Source: DASWJZ01 sp963739005 (GTDB taxonomy: Bacteria > Pseudomonadota > Alphaproteobacteria > Rhizobiales > Afifellaceae). Taken from it: a DNA stretch of 64,000 nt. Below the pieces are notes generated by a model that had not been told where the DNA came from, made no database searches, and saw only the letters and a list, made by a program, of their open reading frames with translations. The stretch's first letter is position 1. Each line of letters starts with the position of its first letter. This document shows, in pieces, positions 44,744 through 54,403 of this stretch. The stretch is taken from contig CAVTYQ010000007.1 of assembly GCA_963739005.1 (NCBI GenBank), forward strand, positions 496,001-560,000, given 5' to 3'. The translations under genes and the position numbers were made by a program.

Positions 44744-45832
44744 CTATTCCGCCGCCACCTTCGGCGCCGGCCCCTTGACCGCCAACGCCTTCCCCAGCCG
44801 ATCCGACTCGAACGCCAGGTCCAGCACATGCTGCAGCTCGGTCGCGCGGCGGAAGCTCGGCTCGAGGTTCTCGCCGCTTCCGACCGCGTCGATGAAGGTC
44901 TCGTAGGTGGTCGGCACCGGCGGGCAGTCGACTTCGTGCCAGGTCTGCGTGTTCACGTCGGGGCCGGCGCAGATGCGCATCCCCATCTTCTCGCTCTCGA
45001 ACCACATCTCGAGCGCGCCCTTCGTCCCGAACACGCCGAGGTTCATGGCGTTCGCGTAGCCGGTCATCCAGCGGCTCGCATGCACCACGCCGAGCGCCCC
45101 GCCGTCGAACTCGATCGACATGACGAAGCTGTCGTTGGCGTCGAGCTTGTAGGCGCCGATCTGGTCGCCCTCCGCCTTGCCGAAGGTCTTCATGCGGCAA
45201 TGCACCGAGACCGGGTCCTGGTCGGCGACATAGGAGGCGAAATCGAGGATGTGGATGCCGATATCGCCGAGCACGCCGCGGCTTCCGTGCGCGCCGGAAA
45301 GCCGCCACAGCCAGCGCTCCTGCGTCCGCCAGTCGCCCCAATGCGTGCCGACGAGCCAACTCTGCAGATAGGCGGCGTCGATATGGCGGACGTCGCCGAT
45401 CATCCCGTCCTCGACCAGCGCGCGCGCCATCTGCATCACCGGCAGGCCGCGATAGCGGAGGTTCACCATGTTAACGAGGCCGCGCTTCTCCGCCGCCTCC
45501 GTCATCGCCAGCGCCTCGGCATGGCTCGGCGCCAGCGGCTTCTCGCACATGATCGGCTTCCCCGCCTCGATCAGCTTCATCGTCGTCGCGTAGTGGACGG
45601 CGTCGGGCGTCACGTTGGTGGCCGCGTCGAACTCACCCCAGGCGATCGCCTCGTCGAGGTCGGTGAAGTATTTCGGGATCTTGTGCTCCGCGCAGAACGC
45701 CTTCAGCCGCTCTTCGGAGATATCGACGCCGGCGACGATCGTGCAGCCGGCGACCTGGTTGAAGAAATGCACATGCCGCTCGGCCATCGCGCCGGTGCCG
45801 AGCAGGAGAACGCGGACGGGTTTGAGGCTCAT
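44744..45832 (-). CDS. Gfo/Idh/MocA oxidoreductase (ThuB-like)
   Basis: 362 residues from ATG 45832. An NAD(P)-dependent sugar or inositol dehydrogenase. N-terminal Rossmann motif VRVLLLGTGAMAERHVHFFNQ (key GTGAMAERH), the family's EKPLAPSHAEA with catalytic-area Lys (about residue 94), and DIGIHILDFASYVA in the C-terminal domain with conserved Asp and His. Its upstream neighbour in the same direction is a ThuA-domain gene. In Sinorhizobium the ThuA-ThuB pair handles trehalose, maltose and sucrose through keto sugars. The assignment here is by neighbourhood and family only. Confidence 0.88.
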   Translation of the reverse strand: MSLKPVRVLLLGTGAMAERHVHFFNQVAGCTIVAGVDISEERLKAFCAEHKIPKYFTDLDEAIAWGEFDAATNVTPDAVHYATTMKLIEAGKPIMCEKPLAPSHAEALAMTEAAEKRGLVNMVNLRYRGLPVMQMARALVEDGMIGDVRHIDAAYLQSWLVGTHWGDWRTQERWLWRLSGAHGSRGVLGDIGIHILDFASYVADQDPVSVHCRMKTFGKAEGDQIGAYKLDANDSFVMSIEFDGGALGVVHASRWMTGYANAMNLGVFGTKGALEMWFESEKMGMRICAGPDVNTQTWHEVDCPPVPTTYETFIDAVGSGENLEPSFRRATELQHVLDLAFESDRLGKALAVKGPAPKVAAE

Positions 45833-45877
45833 TCCAACGCCCCGGACTGCTGTCTTGGCTGGCGGCAACTTTTGAAG

Positions 45878-46013
45878 CCCTCATCCTGAGGTGCAATGCC
45901 GACGCGGTCGGCATTGCCTCGAAGGGCGTGCGGAACAAGACGGGACAGCCGCGCTGCGTGCTCCAAGGCTCCGCCCTTCGACAAGCTCAGGGCGGAGCAC
46001 CTCAGCATGAGGG
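45878..46013. repeat. Palindromic intergenic repeat element
   Basis: Between thuA-like and thuB-like genes lies a 136-base element with 17-base terminal inverted repeats: CCCTCATCCTGAGGTGC (45878-45894) and GCACCTCAGCATGAGGG (45997-46013), one mismatch. Inside are a perfect hairpin GCCGACGCGGTCGGC (45898-45912) and a second one, GCCCTTCGACAAGCTCAGGGC (45973-45993). CTTCGACAAGCTCAGG and CTCATCCTGAGG strings are typical of interspersed intergenic repeats in alphaproteobacteria. Could be a miniature mobile element or a REP-like RNA hairpin. No other copy is seen in the window. Confidence 0.75.
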
Positions 46014-46034
46014 AGCTTGGGGTCTCCAGGACGC

Positions 46035-46820
46035 TCATCGGAACCCAGCCTCGCCCGGCGCGTGGAGATGCGGGCCGCGGCTTTCGATCTTCTCCGGCGC
46101 CTTCTCGGTCGGCACGTTCGGCGCCTCCGCGATAGTCGTCCAGCGCGGCAGCGGATTGTGCGCCCAGGCGACGGCGTTGCGGAGGATCATCCCGATCTCC
46201 GGCTGGTGGTAGATCGGATAGGTCTCGTGGCCGGGCGAGAGATAGAAGACGCGCCCCGCCCCTCGGCGCCAGGTCATGCCGGAGCGGAACACCTCGCCGC
46301 CCTGATACCAGGAGATGAAGACGGTCTCGTCGGGCTCCGGTACGGTGAACGGCTCGCCATACATCTCCGTCATCGGCACTTCGACGCATTCGCCGAGGCC
46401 CGCCGCGATCGGATGATTGCGGTTGATGACCCAGAGCCGCTCGCGCTCGCCCGCCTCGCGCCATTTCAGGCTGCACGGCGTCCCCATCACGCGTCGAAAA
46501 ATCTTCGAGAAATGCGCGGAGTGGAGGACGATCAGCCCCATCCCTTGCCAGACGCGCTCCGCCACACGCTCGACCACGGCGTCGGCGACCGCGCCGTGCG
46601 CCTTGTGGCCCCACCAGAGGAGCACGTCGGTCGCATCGAGCCGCGCTTCGGATAGGCCGTGCTCCGGCGCCTCGAGCGTCGCGGTCTCGGCGATGATGTT
46701 CGGGTCTTGCCGGAGCGCGGCGGCGATCGCGTTGTGCATGCCGTCCGGATAGATTTCGCGAACGTCGGCGTTCTCGCGCTCGTGGATGTTCTCGCCAAAG
46801 ACGAGGGCTCGGATCGGCAT
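46035..46820 (-). CDS. ThuA domain protein (trehalose utilisation)
   Basis: 261 residues, ATG 46820 after GGAGCGGACCG. ThuA domains have a class I glutamine amidotransferase-like fold and act on keto sugars derived from trehalose. Features: VFGENIHERENADVREIYPDGM at the N-terminus (key HE and YPDGMH), DVLLWWGHKAHG (about 67), LIVLHSAHFSKIFRRVMG, and FYLSPGHETYPIY (about 200). Complete. The ThuB-like gene lies 202 bases downstream beyond the palindromic repeat, probably in the same operon. Confidence 0.92.
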   Translation of the reverse strand: MPIRALVFGENIHERENADVREIYPDGMHNAIAAALRQDPNIIAETATLEAPEHGLSEARLDATDVLLWWGHKAHGAVADAVVERVAERVWQGMGLIVLHSAHFSKIFRRVMGTPCSLKWREAGERERLWVINRNHPIAAGLGECVEVPMTEMYGEPFTVPEPDETVFISWYQGGEVFRSGMTWRRGAGRVFYLSPGHETYPIYHQPEIGMILRNAVAWAHNPLPRWTTIAEAPNVPTEKAPEKIESRGPHLHAPGEAGFR

Positions 46821-46854
46821 CGGTCCGCTCCTTGGATACGTTTCAGGATCGCGC

Positions 46855-48060
46855 TTAGGCGGCCGACCGGCGCGCCGACTTCAACCAGTTTCTCAAGCGC
46901 TCGACCGCTTCGTCCAGCACCTCGTCGCGCTTGGAAAAACACAGCCGCAGGAAGCTCTTCGGCGCGTCGGTGACATAGAAGGCGGAGACCGGCACGGAGG
47001 CGACGCCGGCCTCGACCGTCAGGCGCTTCGCCAGCGCCGCATCGTCCAGGTCGAGACCAAGCGGCGCCATGTCGAGGGTCAGGAAATACGTGCCTTCGCA
47101 GGCGATGACACCCATCCCAAGCGCCGCGCAAGCGCCCGCAAGGCGGTCGCGCTTTTTCTCAAGGCCGTCCGCCAAGTCTTTGAAATAGCTCTCGTCCTTG
47201 CCGAGCCCGTAGGCGACCGCCTTCTGCAGGTCGGGCGGCGTGGTGAAGGTGGTGAACTGGTGCGCCTTCACGATCGGGTCGAGCAGCGCCGGCGCCGCCG
47301 TCACGTAGCCGACCTTCCAGCCGGTCAGCGAAAAGCTCTTTCCCGCCGAGCCGATTGCGACGGTCCGCTCGCGCATGCCTTCAAGCGAGAGCATCGAGAT
47401 GTGGCGGCGCTTGTCGAAGACGATGTGCTCGTAAACCTCGTCGGCGATCACGTAGGCATCGTAGCGGATAGAGAGGTCGGCGATGCGCCGTAGCTCCTCG
47501 CGCGAATAGACCTTCGCGGCCGGATTCTGCGGGTTGTTGAGAAGCACCGCCTTGGTCCGCGGCGAGAACGCCTTGGCGAGCGCGTCGCCGTCGAGCTTCC
47601 AATCGGGCGGCGTCACACGGACGAGTTTCGGGATGCCCCCCGCCCGCTTCACCAGCGGCAGGTAGCAGTCGTAGAGCGGCTCAATCAGCACCACCTCGTC
47701 GCCAGGCTCGACGATGGCGCTTATCGCGTCCGACAGCGCCTCCGTCGCGCCGGAGGTGACCAGCACTTCCTTCACCGGATCGACATCAAGCGCGTGGAAC
47801 CGCTTCCAGTTCGCCGCGACCGCCTCTCTGAGCGCCATGATTCCCATCATCGGCGGGTACTGGTTCGGCCCTTCGATCAGCGCCTCGGCGGCCTTCCGGC
47901 GGATGTCCTCGGGCCCGTCGACGTCGGGAAAGCCCTGCCCGAGATTGACCGCCTTGTGCGCGATCGCGAGCCGGCTCATCTCCTCGAAGATGGTCGTCGG
48001 CAGGCCGGTATAGACGGAGTTCGTGGGCTTCATCTTGGGCGTTCGCGTCGCTTTCGCCAC
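46855..48060 (-). CDS. Class I/II PLP-dependent aminotransferase
   Basis: 401 residues from GTG 48060; ATG 48033 gives 392 and neither has a clear ribosome site. Fold type I enzyme close to the methionine/kynurenine aminotransferase group (YbdL/KAT-like): VNLGQGFPDVDGPEDI near residue 43, NQYPPMMGIMALREA, LLNNPQNPAAKVYSREEL, ADEVYEHIVFD and the PLP lysine in GSAGKSFSLTGWKVGYV (about 243). It is 34 bases upstream of thuA-like and may be co-transcribed, but the shared pathway is not evident. Confidence 0.9.
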   Translation of the reverse strand: MAKATRTPKMKPTNSVYTGLPTTIFEEMSRLAIAHKAVNLGQGFPDVDGPEDIRRKAAEALIEGPNQYPPMMGIMALREAVAANWKRFHALDVDPVKEVLVTSGATEALSDAISAIVEPGDEVVLIEPLYDCYLPLVKRAGGIPKLVRVTPPDWKLDGDALAKAFSPRTKAVLLNNPQNPAAKVYSREELRRIADLSIRYDAYVIADEVYEHIVFDKRRHISMLSLEGMRERTVAIGSAGKSFSLTGWKVGYVTAAPALLDPIVKAHQFTTFTTPPDLQKAVAYGLGKDESYFKDLADGLEKKRDRLAGACAALGMGVIACEGTYFLTLDMAPLGLDLDDAALAKRLTVEAGVASVPVSAFYVTDAPKSFLRLCFSKRDEVLDEAVERLRNWLKSARRSAA

Positions 48061-48192
48061 AGCTAAGCCGCGAACGCGGGCGCCTGCAAGCCTTGCCGAA
48101 CCCCAAGATCAGCCCGCCGAATCCCGCCCATTCCGTTGGCCTATTCTTAACCGGGCTCTGCGAAATTCCCGCTCCTTCCGAAGAGACCACCC

Positions 48193-49704
48193 ATGGCGCA
48201 AGCGCAACCGGCCCACGAGCACGAGGAGGCGATCGACCGCCTCCGGGGCGACGTCCGCGACGACGCGAAGATGTTCCATCTTGCGCCGGTGTCGCTGTGG
48301 CTTGAGGACTTCAGCGCCGTCAAGAAGCTCTTCGACGTTTGGCGGAAGGCCGGGGTGACGTCGCTCCGCGAGCACCTTGTCGCCGACCCCTCACGCGTCA
48401 AGGTCTGCTCGAACTTGATCCGGGTCATCAAGGTCAACCGCGAGACGCTCTCGCTCTTCGAGGCGCGCGACCTTGAAACGCTTGTCCAGAACCTCGACCG
48501 TGTTTTCCGCGACGACATGCTCGATCACCATATCGAGGAGCTGGTGCAGCTCTGGGACGGCGCCACCGAGTTCGTCAGCCATACGGTCAACTATTCGCTC
48601 AGCGGCCGGCGGCTCGACGTGCAACTCAAAGGCAGCGTCCTTCCCGGCCACGAGGAGGACTGGAGCCGCATCCTGCTCGCGGTTGAGGACGTGACGGAGC
48701 GCGAGGCCGGGCGCAGGCGTCTCGCCGCCAGCGAGACCTATGCGCGCGGGCTCTTCCAGCATTCGCCGGTGTCGCTCTGGGTGGAGGATTTCTCCAGCAT
48801 CAAGCGGCTGCTCGACGAATTGCGCGAGATCGGCATCTCCGACTTCCGCATCTTCACCGACGTGCATCCGGAGTTCGTTCGGCGCTGCTTGAGCGAGATC
48901 CGCGTGCTCGACGTGAACCGGCATACGCTGAAGATGTTCGGCGCTCCCGACCGCGCGACGCTGCTCAATCGCCTCGGAGAAGTGTTCCGCGACGACATGG
49001 AGCAGCATTTCCGCGAACAGCTCATCGATCTGTGGGACGGCAAGCTCTTTCAGCTGCGCGAGGTGGTGAACTACGCGCTCGACGGAAGCGAGCTTCACGT
49101 CCACATGCAATTCTCCGTGCTTCCCGGCTACGAGGACGACTGGTCGCTGGTGCAGGTGGCGCTGACGGACATCACCGCGCGCAAGAAGGCCGAGGCCTAT
49201 CTCGAATACCTCGGCAAGCACGACGTGCTGACCAGGCTCTACAACCGCTCCTTCTACGTCGACGAGCTGAACCGGCTGGAGCGTCAGGCGCCCTTCCCGG
49301 TCTCCCTCATTATGGCCGACCTGAACGGCCTAAAGGCCACGAACGACCGCCTCGGCCACGCCGCGGGAGACGCCCTCCTCCGCCGTGTCGGCGAAGTCCT
49401 GAACAAGGCCGTCGACAGGCCGCGCACGGCGGCGCGGATCGGCGGCGACGAGTTCGCCTTGCTCCTGCCGGCGACCGACGAGCGGCAGGCGGCGACGCTG
49501 GTGGAGACCATCCAGAACCTGGTCGAGCTCAACAACCAGTTCTATTCGGCAACGCCGATCAACCTTTCGCTCGGCGCGGCGACCGGCCGGACGGGCGAAC
49601 GGCTCGAGGACGTCGCAAAGCGCGCTGATGCAGAGATGTACGAGGCGAAGCGCGAATACTATTCGCCCGCCGAGCATCTCCGCCGGCTTGCCGGCGCCGC
49701 ATAG
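48193..49704 (+). CDS. Diguanylate cyclase with two tandem PAS-like domains
   Basis: 503 residues, soluble. The C-terminal GGDEF domain (about 335-495) has DVLTRLYNRSFYVDELN, DLNGLKATNDRLGHAAGD and the active site IGGDEFALLLPA (about 416), so c-di-GMP synthesis is expected. The N-terminus is a clear internal duplication: residues about 28-170 and 187-330 both start APVSLWLEDFS / SPVSLWVEDFS, share RVIKVNRETLSLFEA / RVLDVNRHTLKMFGA and end SVLPGHEEDWSRILLAVEDVT / SVLPGYEDDWSLVQVALTDIT. It converges with the signalling cluster at 49744-56877. Confidence 0.93.
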   Translation: MAQAQPAHEHEEAIDRLRGDVRDDAKMFHLAPVSLWLEDFSAVKKLFDVWRKAGVTSLREHLVADPSRVKVCSNLIRVIKVNRETLSLFEARDLETLVQNLDRVFRDDMLDHHIEELVQLWDGATEFVSHTVNYSLSGRRLDVQLKGSVLPGHEEDWSRILLAVEDVTEREAGRRRLAASETYARGLFQHSPVSLWVEDFSSIKRLLDELREIGISDFRIFTDVHPEFVRRCLSEIRVLDVNRHTLKMFGAPDRATLLNRLGEVFRDDMEQHFREQLIDLWDGKLFQLREVVNYALDGSELHVHMQFSVLPGYEDDWSLVQVALTDITARKKAEAYLEYLGKHDVLTRLYNRSFYVDELNRLERQAPFPVSLIMADLNGLKATNDRLGHAAGDALLRRVGEVLNKAVDRPRTAARIGGDEFALLLPATDERQAATLVETIQNLVELNNQFYSATPINLSLGAATGRTGERLEDVAKRADAEMYEAKREYYSPAEHLRRLAGAA

Positions 49705-49743
49705 GGCCTGCGCTTCTCGGCCACCAGCAAGGCGCGCCGCCGT

Positions 49744-51337
49744 CTATTCGGAAATATCGACGCCCTCGAACGCGTGCCGCCCCAGCGGGTCCATCTTGAA
49801 GCCGGTGACGTTCGCGCGCGTCGCCATGAACACGACCGAGTGTGCAATCGGCACCCACGGCGCGTCGTCGTGGAAGATGACCTGCGCCTGGCGGTAGAGT
49901 TTCTCGCGCTCGCTGCGGTCCGAGATGCGCTTCGCCTCGGTGACAAGCTGGTCGTAGTCGCGGTTGCACCACTTGGCGATGTTGTTGCCTCCGGGCCTCG
50001 CCGAGGTGCAGCCCAGGAGCACGTCGAGGAAGTTGTCTGGATCGCCGTTGTCGCCGGTCCAGCCGTAGAGCGCCATCGACATATCGCCATTCTGCAGTCT
50101 GGTGCGATAGGCGCTCCAGTCCTCCGACTTCAGCGTCGCGCGGATGCCGATCTTGGCGAGGTCATACTGGATGAGCTCGGCGACGCGCTTGCCGTTCGGA
50201 TTGTAAGGACGGCTCACCGGGATGTACCAAAGATCGGTGTCGAAACCCTCGGCGAGCCCAGCCTCGATCATCAGCTTCTGCGCGGCGGCGGGATCGTAGG
50301 GATAGTCCTTGATGTCGTCGTTATAGGACCAGAGCGTCGGCGGGATCGGGTTCTTGGCGATGACGCCGGCGCCCTGATACACCGCCTCGATGATTGCCGC
50401 CTTGTCGATCGCCATGTTGACCGCGCGGCGGATGCGCACGTCGTCGAAGGGCGGCTTCGTGGTGTTCATGGCGAGATAGCCGATGTTGAAGCCCTCCTGC
50501 TCGAGGAACTTCAGGTCCGGATCGGCTTCGATCGCCGCCCGGTCGCTCGGGCTCGGGAAGGCGATCACGTGGCATTCGCCGGCTTTGAGCTTGGTCAGCC
50601 GCACGGCCGCGTTCGGCGTGATCGAGAAGACCAGCGTGTCGATCGGCTGCTTGCCCTCCCAATAGTTCTGGAAGGCGCGATAGCGGACCGCGATGTCAGG
50701 CTGGAATCCGACGAACTGGAACGGGCCGGTCCCGATCGGCTCCTGATCGATCTTCTCCGGAGTGCCGGCCTTCAGAAGCAGATCGCCGTATTCGGCCGAC
50801 TGCACGCTGTTGAAGGGCATGGCGAGGTCGGCGATGAACGGCGCCTCCGGGCGGTTCAGCCGGATGCGCACCGTGTAGTCGTCGAGCTTGTCGATCGACT
50901 GCAACAGGTCCGGCATCCCCATGTCCTTGAAGTAGCCGTAGTTGGTGCCGCCGACGCCGTGATAGGGGTGGTCTTCCTTCCATTGCCGCTCGAAGGAGAA
51001 GAGCACGTCGTCCGCGTTCATCTCGCGGCTCGGCGTGAAGACCTCGTTGGAGTGGAACATCACCCCGTGGCGAAGATGGAAGACGTATTCGAGGCCGTCG
51101 TCGGAGATCGACCAGGATTCGGCGAGAGAGGGTTCCGGCTCGGTGGAACCGGGCGGGAACGCGACGAGCGTGTTGAAGAAGAGCCGCCCGACGTTCATCA
51201 CCGGTCGTCGTCGTCACGATCTGCGGGTTGAGCGATTCCGGGTTGCCTTCCGAGCAGAAGACCAGCGTCTTCGCAGCGGTGCCGTTCGCTGAGACCGCCA
51301 AGGCCGTTGCCAGGGCGGCAGCAATCGCAAATCGCAT
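49744..51337 (-). pseudogene. Orphan family 5 solute-binding protein with one +1 frameshift
   Basis: 530 residues if the extra base at about 51199 is removed. The signal peptide frame reads MRFAIAAALATALAVSANGTAAKT then LVFCSEGNPESLNPQIVTTTTG; the other frame continues MNVGRLFFNTLVAFPPGSTE and the full peptide-binding fold, including KNPIPPTLWSYNDD and WTGDNGDPDNFLDVLLGC. A close paralogue of the dppA-like protein at 59497. There is no permease or ATPase next to it. It starts four bases after the HAMP histidine kinase gene, so it is expressed with the kinase. The long conserved second frame suggests that the shift is new or a base error. Confidence 0.85.
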
Positions 51338-51341
51338 GCTC

Positions 51342-53702
51342 TTAAGCTCCCTCGAGCTGGAATCGCCGTTCCGCGGCGACCTCCGGCGTGACGTCGCCGA
51401 CAACCTTCGGGATGTCGATGGTGAAGCGCGTTCCGCGGCCGACCTTGCTGTAGAGATTGACGTGTCCCTGCAGGCGGCTGGTGACGAGGTTGAAGACGAT
51501 GTGGAGCCCGAGGCCGGTGTTGCCGCTGCTACGCCCGGTCGTGAAGAAGGGATCGAAGACCTTTCCGATGTTCTCCGGCGGGATGCCCTTGCCGTCGTCG
51601 GCGAAGACGATGCGGACGGTGTCCACCCGCGGCTCGCTCACGCGGATCGAAAGCCGTCCGGTCTCATCGGGCCCGTAGGCGTGGGAGACGGCGTTGGTGA
51701 TGAGGTTCGTCAGCACCTGGCCAAGCGCGCCGGGATAAGTGTCGACCATCACGCCGGGCGGACACTCGATCTGCACCTCGTGCTTGGTCTTGCGCAGGAT
51801 CGGGCGGAGGCTGGTCAAGAGGTCCTGCAGCCATGCGTCCATCAGGAACGGACGGCGTTCGCCGCTCGCCTGGTCGGCCGCCACCTGCTTGAAGCTGTGC
51901 ACGAGGTCGGCTGCGCGGGAGAGATTGCCGAAGAGGAGCTGCGTCCCCTCGCGCATGCGCTCCACGAACCGCTCGAGCGCGGTGCGCGGAATCTTGCCGG
52001 TCGCCGCGATCTCGCCGAAGCGCTTCGCCTCGTCGCCGAGAAGCGTCGCGGTGGTGAGCGCGATGCCGAGCGGCGTGTTGATCTCGTGGGCGACGCCGGC
52101 GACGAGCTGGCCGAGCGAGGCGAGCTTCTCCGCCTGGATCAGGTCGGTCTGCGTCTTCCTGAGCTCGGCCAGCGCGGCGTCGGCGCGGTCCTTCGACTTC
52201 CTGAGCGCCTGCTCGCGCCGACCGATCTCGGTGATGAAGACGTTGGTGGCGCGCGCCATGTCGCCGAGCTCGTCACGGCGATTGAAATCGGCGATCGGAC
52301 CGGCGCGGGCGTTCTCGGCAAGCTCGGCCATGCGGCTCTGCAGGAGCCGGAGCGGCCGCGTGATCGAGCGGGCGACGGCGATGCCCGTCACCGAGCCGAG
52401 CAGGAGGCCGATGGCGGCGCCGAAGATCAGGATGTTGCGCACGAGCGCGCCGATCTGCTCGGCGTTTCGCGTCAAGCTCTCGTTCAAGATGCGCGCGCGG
52501 TCGATCATGCGGCGCGTGGTTGCGTCCATCTCGTCGAGGATGTGGGTCTGTTCGTCGAGGCCGCTGAGCGCGGTGGCAAGCCCCTGCCGCCACTGGTTCA
52601 GCGCGTCGATCATCTCCGACTGGATGAGCGGCGAGATCGGCATCGACGACATTGTGTTGCTGAGGCCCAGGCTCTCGTCGTGGATTTGCGAGATCGCCGC
52701 AGTGTCGCGACTCGCCAGCGCCGTGGCGGTGCGGTTGGAAAGTTTCAGGGTCTCGATCGCGATGTCCTGCGTCGCCCGCTCGGTCTCCGCCGATTGCACC
52801 GAATAGGTCAGAAGCTCCGCGACCTGGTCGTGGAGCGCGCCCATCTCGGTCGAATGGACTTTGAGCAGCCGCTCGAGCCAATCCGACAGAACGGCTCGGG
52901 GATTGTCGCTCGCGGTCTCCGAAACGGGCGGCGCGTCCGCCGGCGCGGCGACGCTCTTGTCGTAGGCGTCGGTCAGCTGCGCGAATTCCGTCACCTGCTG
53001 CTTCTGGTCGGCGGCGCCGAGCGCCTCATTCAGACGCTCCGCCGCGGCTTTCACGCGGCCGAGCGCGAAGGTCAGGGCGTCGGTTCCCGCGGGGGGCGTC
53101 GCCGCCTCGGGAGCGTCGGGCCGGGCGCGGATCAAGGCAACCGCCGCGATCGCGGCGGTCACTTCGTAGCCACGATCGACGATGTCGCGCTCGAAGCGGA
53201 GCTTGCGGTCGCTGTCGGCGAGCAATTCGACGATGTCGGCGTTCGAGCTGTGCTGGCGCTCGCGCGCGTCGTCGGTCAGCTTGACGAGCGTATTGGCGCG
53301 CTCGCCCATCTCCGCCACCAGCCCGTCGTTGCGCACGGTGACGTCGACCAGCCGGCGCATGTTCTCACGGTAGCGCTGCAGCGCGTCCATGGCCTCTTTC
53401 GTGGCGTCAACGCTGGCGCTGTCGCGCACCACGCCGGAGAGCCGGATGAGGTCGAACCGCGCCTGCTCCGCGTAGGCGAGGAAAAGCTCGTAGTTGTGCG
53501 TGCGCTCGCCGCGCGTCGTCTCGAGGAAATCGTCGCGCGATGCGCGCGCGGAAAGCAGGTTGCGGTAGATGGTGCCGGCGAGGACGGCTCCGGAACGGGC
53601 GCGGTCGGCCTCGTTCAAAAGCACGAAAGCGGCGAGCGCGATGGCCGCCGCGATTGTGATCGGAATGCCGCCGACCAGAAAGACCTTGTAGGTGATACGC
53701 AT
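51342..53702 (-). CDS. HAMP sensor histidine kinase with large periplasmic domain
   Basis: 786 residues from ATG 53702. Membrane helices at about 8-29 and 420-443 enclose a helical periplasmic sensor of nearly 390 residues, rich in coiled-coil sequence. A HAMP linker follows (ITRPLRLLQSRMAELAE), a coiled coil to about 525, then HisKA with GQLVAGVAHEINTPLGIA (His about 537) and HATPase with LGQVLTNLITNAVSHAYG, DDGKGIPPENIGKVFDPFFT and GLGLHIVFNLV. It lacks a receiver domain. Overall it is like kinases that read a periplasmic binding protein. The orphan binding protein gene follows four bases downstream. Confidence 0.92.
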   Translation of the reverse strand: MRITYKVFLVGGIPITIAAAIALAAFVLLNEADRARSGAVLAGTIYRNLLSARASRDDFLETTRGERTHNYELFLAYAEQARFDLIRLSGVVRDSASVDATKEAMDALQRYRENMRRLVDVTVRNDGLVAEMGERANTLVKLTDDARERQHSSNADIVELLADSDRKLRFERDIVDRGYEVTAAIAAVALIRARPDAPEAATPPAGTDALTFALGRVKAAAERLNEALGAADQKQQVTEFAQLTDAYDKSVAAPADAPPVSETASDNPRAVLSDWLERLLKVHSTEMGALHDQVAELLTYSVQSAETERATQDIAIETLKLSNRTATALASRDTAAISQIHDESLGLSNTMSSMPISPLIQSEMIDALNQWRQGLATALSGLDEQTHILDEMDATTRRMIDRARILNESLTRNAEQIGALVRNILIFGAAIGLLLGSVTGIAVARSITRPLRLLQSRMAELAENARAGPIADFNRRDELGDMARATNVFITEIGRREQALRKSKDRADAALAELRKTQTDLIQAEKLASLGQLVAGVAHEINTPLGIALTTATLLGDEAKRFGEIAATGKIPRTALERFVERMREGTQLLFGNLSRAADLVHSFKQVAADQASGERRPFLMDAWLQDLLTSLRPILRKTKHEVQIECPPGVMVDTYPGALGQVLTNLITNAVSHAYGPDETGRLSIRVSEPRVDTVRIVFADDGKGIPPENIGKVFDPFFTTGRSSGNTGLGLHIVFNLVTSRLQGHVNLYSKVGRGTRFTIDIPKVVGDVTPEVAAERRFQLEGA

Positions 53703-53853
53703 TCCACCACCCCGGCCGGGTCCCCACGCCCGGCGCCCGCCGATCTTACCAGAGGGGGGCGGAGGGGGGCGAGATGCGAACGAAGCACCGGGCGGGGGGT
53801 CGGGGACTGCGGGGCGCGCATTCATCGGCATGCCGTCGCAGGGTCTCGGGTTT

Positions 53854-54255
53854 CTAGCGCTGCGCGATCTCCGCGGTCGGGATGCGCAGGAGTAGGGTGG
53901 TCGACTGGCCGGTCTGGTAGCCGACGGTTACAGTGCGGACGTGCGGCGCCGGCCGACCGTCGGCGGTCGAAAGGCACGACGCATCGATGTTGGGCCAAGT
54001 CGCGGTGGCGCAATCGGCGGCGCGGGCGAGGTCGCCCTTCTGGGCGCGGGTCGCGGCGGCGGCGATCGCCGGATCGACCGTGGCGTCGGAAATGGTAGCA
54101 AAGGCTCCGCCGATGCGCGCGGCGGCGATGTCCGCCTCGGCGCGGGTGGCTGCGGCGTGGGCGCCGCCGTTCAAAGGGGCGAGCATCAAGCCAGCGACGA
54201 TCAAGGCGAGGCCAAAGAGGATCGCGGCGGCGACGAACTTGCGGGACTCGATCAT
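53854..54255 (-). CDS. Small secreted protein with Cys-Trp-Pro-Cys motif
   Basis: 133 residues from ATG 54255 after GGAGGGTTTGAAT. An N-terminal hydrophobic segment (about 8-34, FVAAAILFGLALIVAGLMLA) exports or anchors it. The mature part has AAATRAEADIAAARIGGAFA and the motif DCATATWPNIDASCLSTADG, in which two cysteines flank WPxI, a pattern seen in short exported rhizobial proteins. It ends VRTVTVGYQTGQSTTLLLRIP. Function unknown. It lies between the OmpR-type regulator gene and the HAMP kinase gene, in the same direction, with about 150 bases on each side. Confidence 0.75.
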   Translation of the reverse strand: MIESRKFVAAAILFGLALIVAGLMLAPLNGGAHAAATRAEADIAAARIGGAFATISDATVDPAIAAAATRAQKGDLARAADCATATWPNIDASCLSTADGRPAPHVRTVTVGYQTGQSTTLLLRIPTAEIAQR

Positions 54256-54403
54256 ATTCAAACCCTCCGGAGCTCTTGGCTCCCCGAATGGCAAAGGGTT
54301 TTACTGGCCGGCCTTTTCGCGGTGTTTTCGCGGGAAGCGGAAAGGTGTTTCGTCCGGACCTCCAATGTTTCTTCGGAGCGGCTGGCGAAGAAACAAATGA
54401 AGG

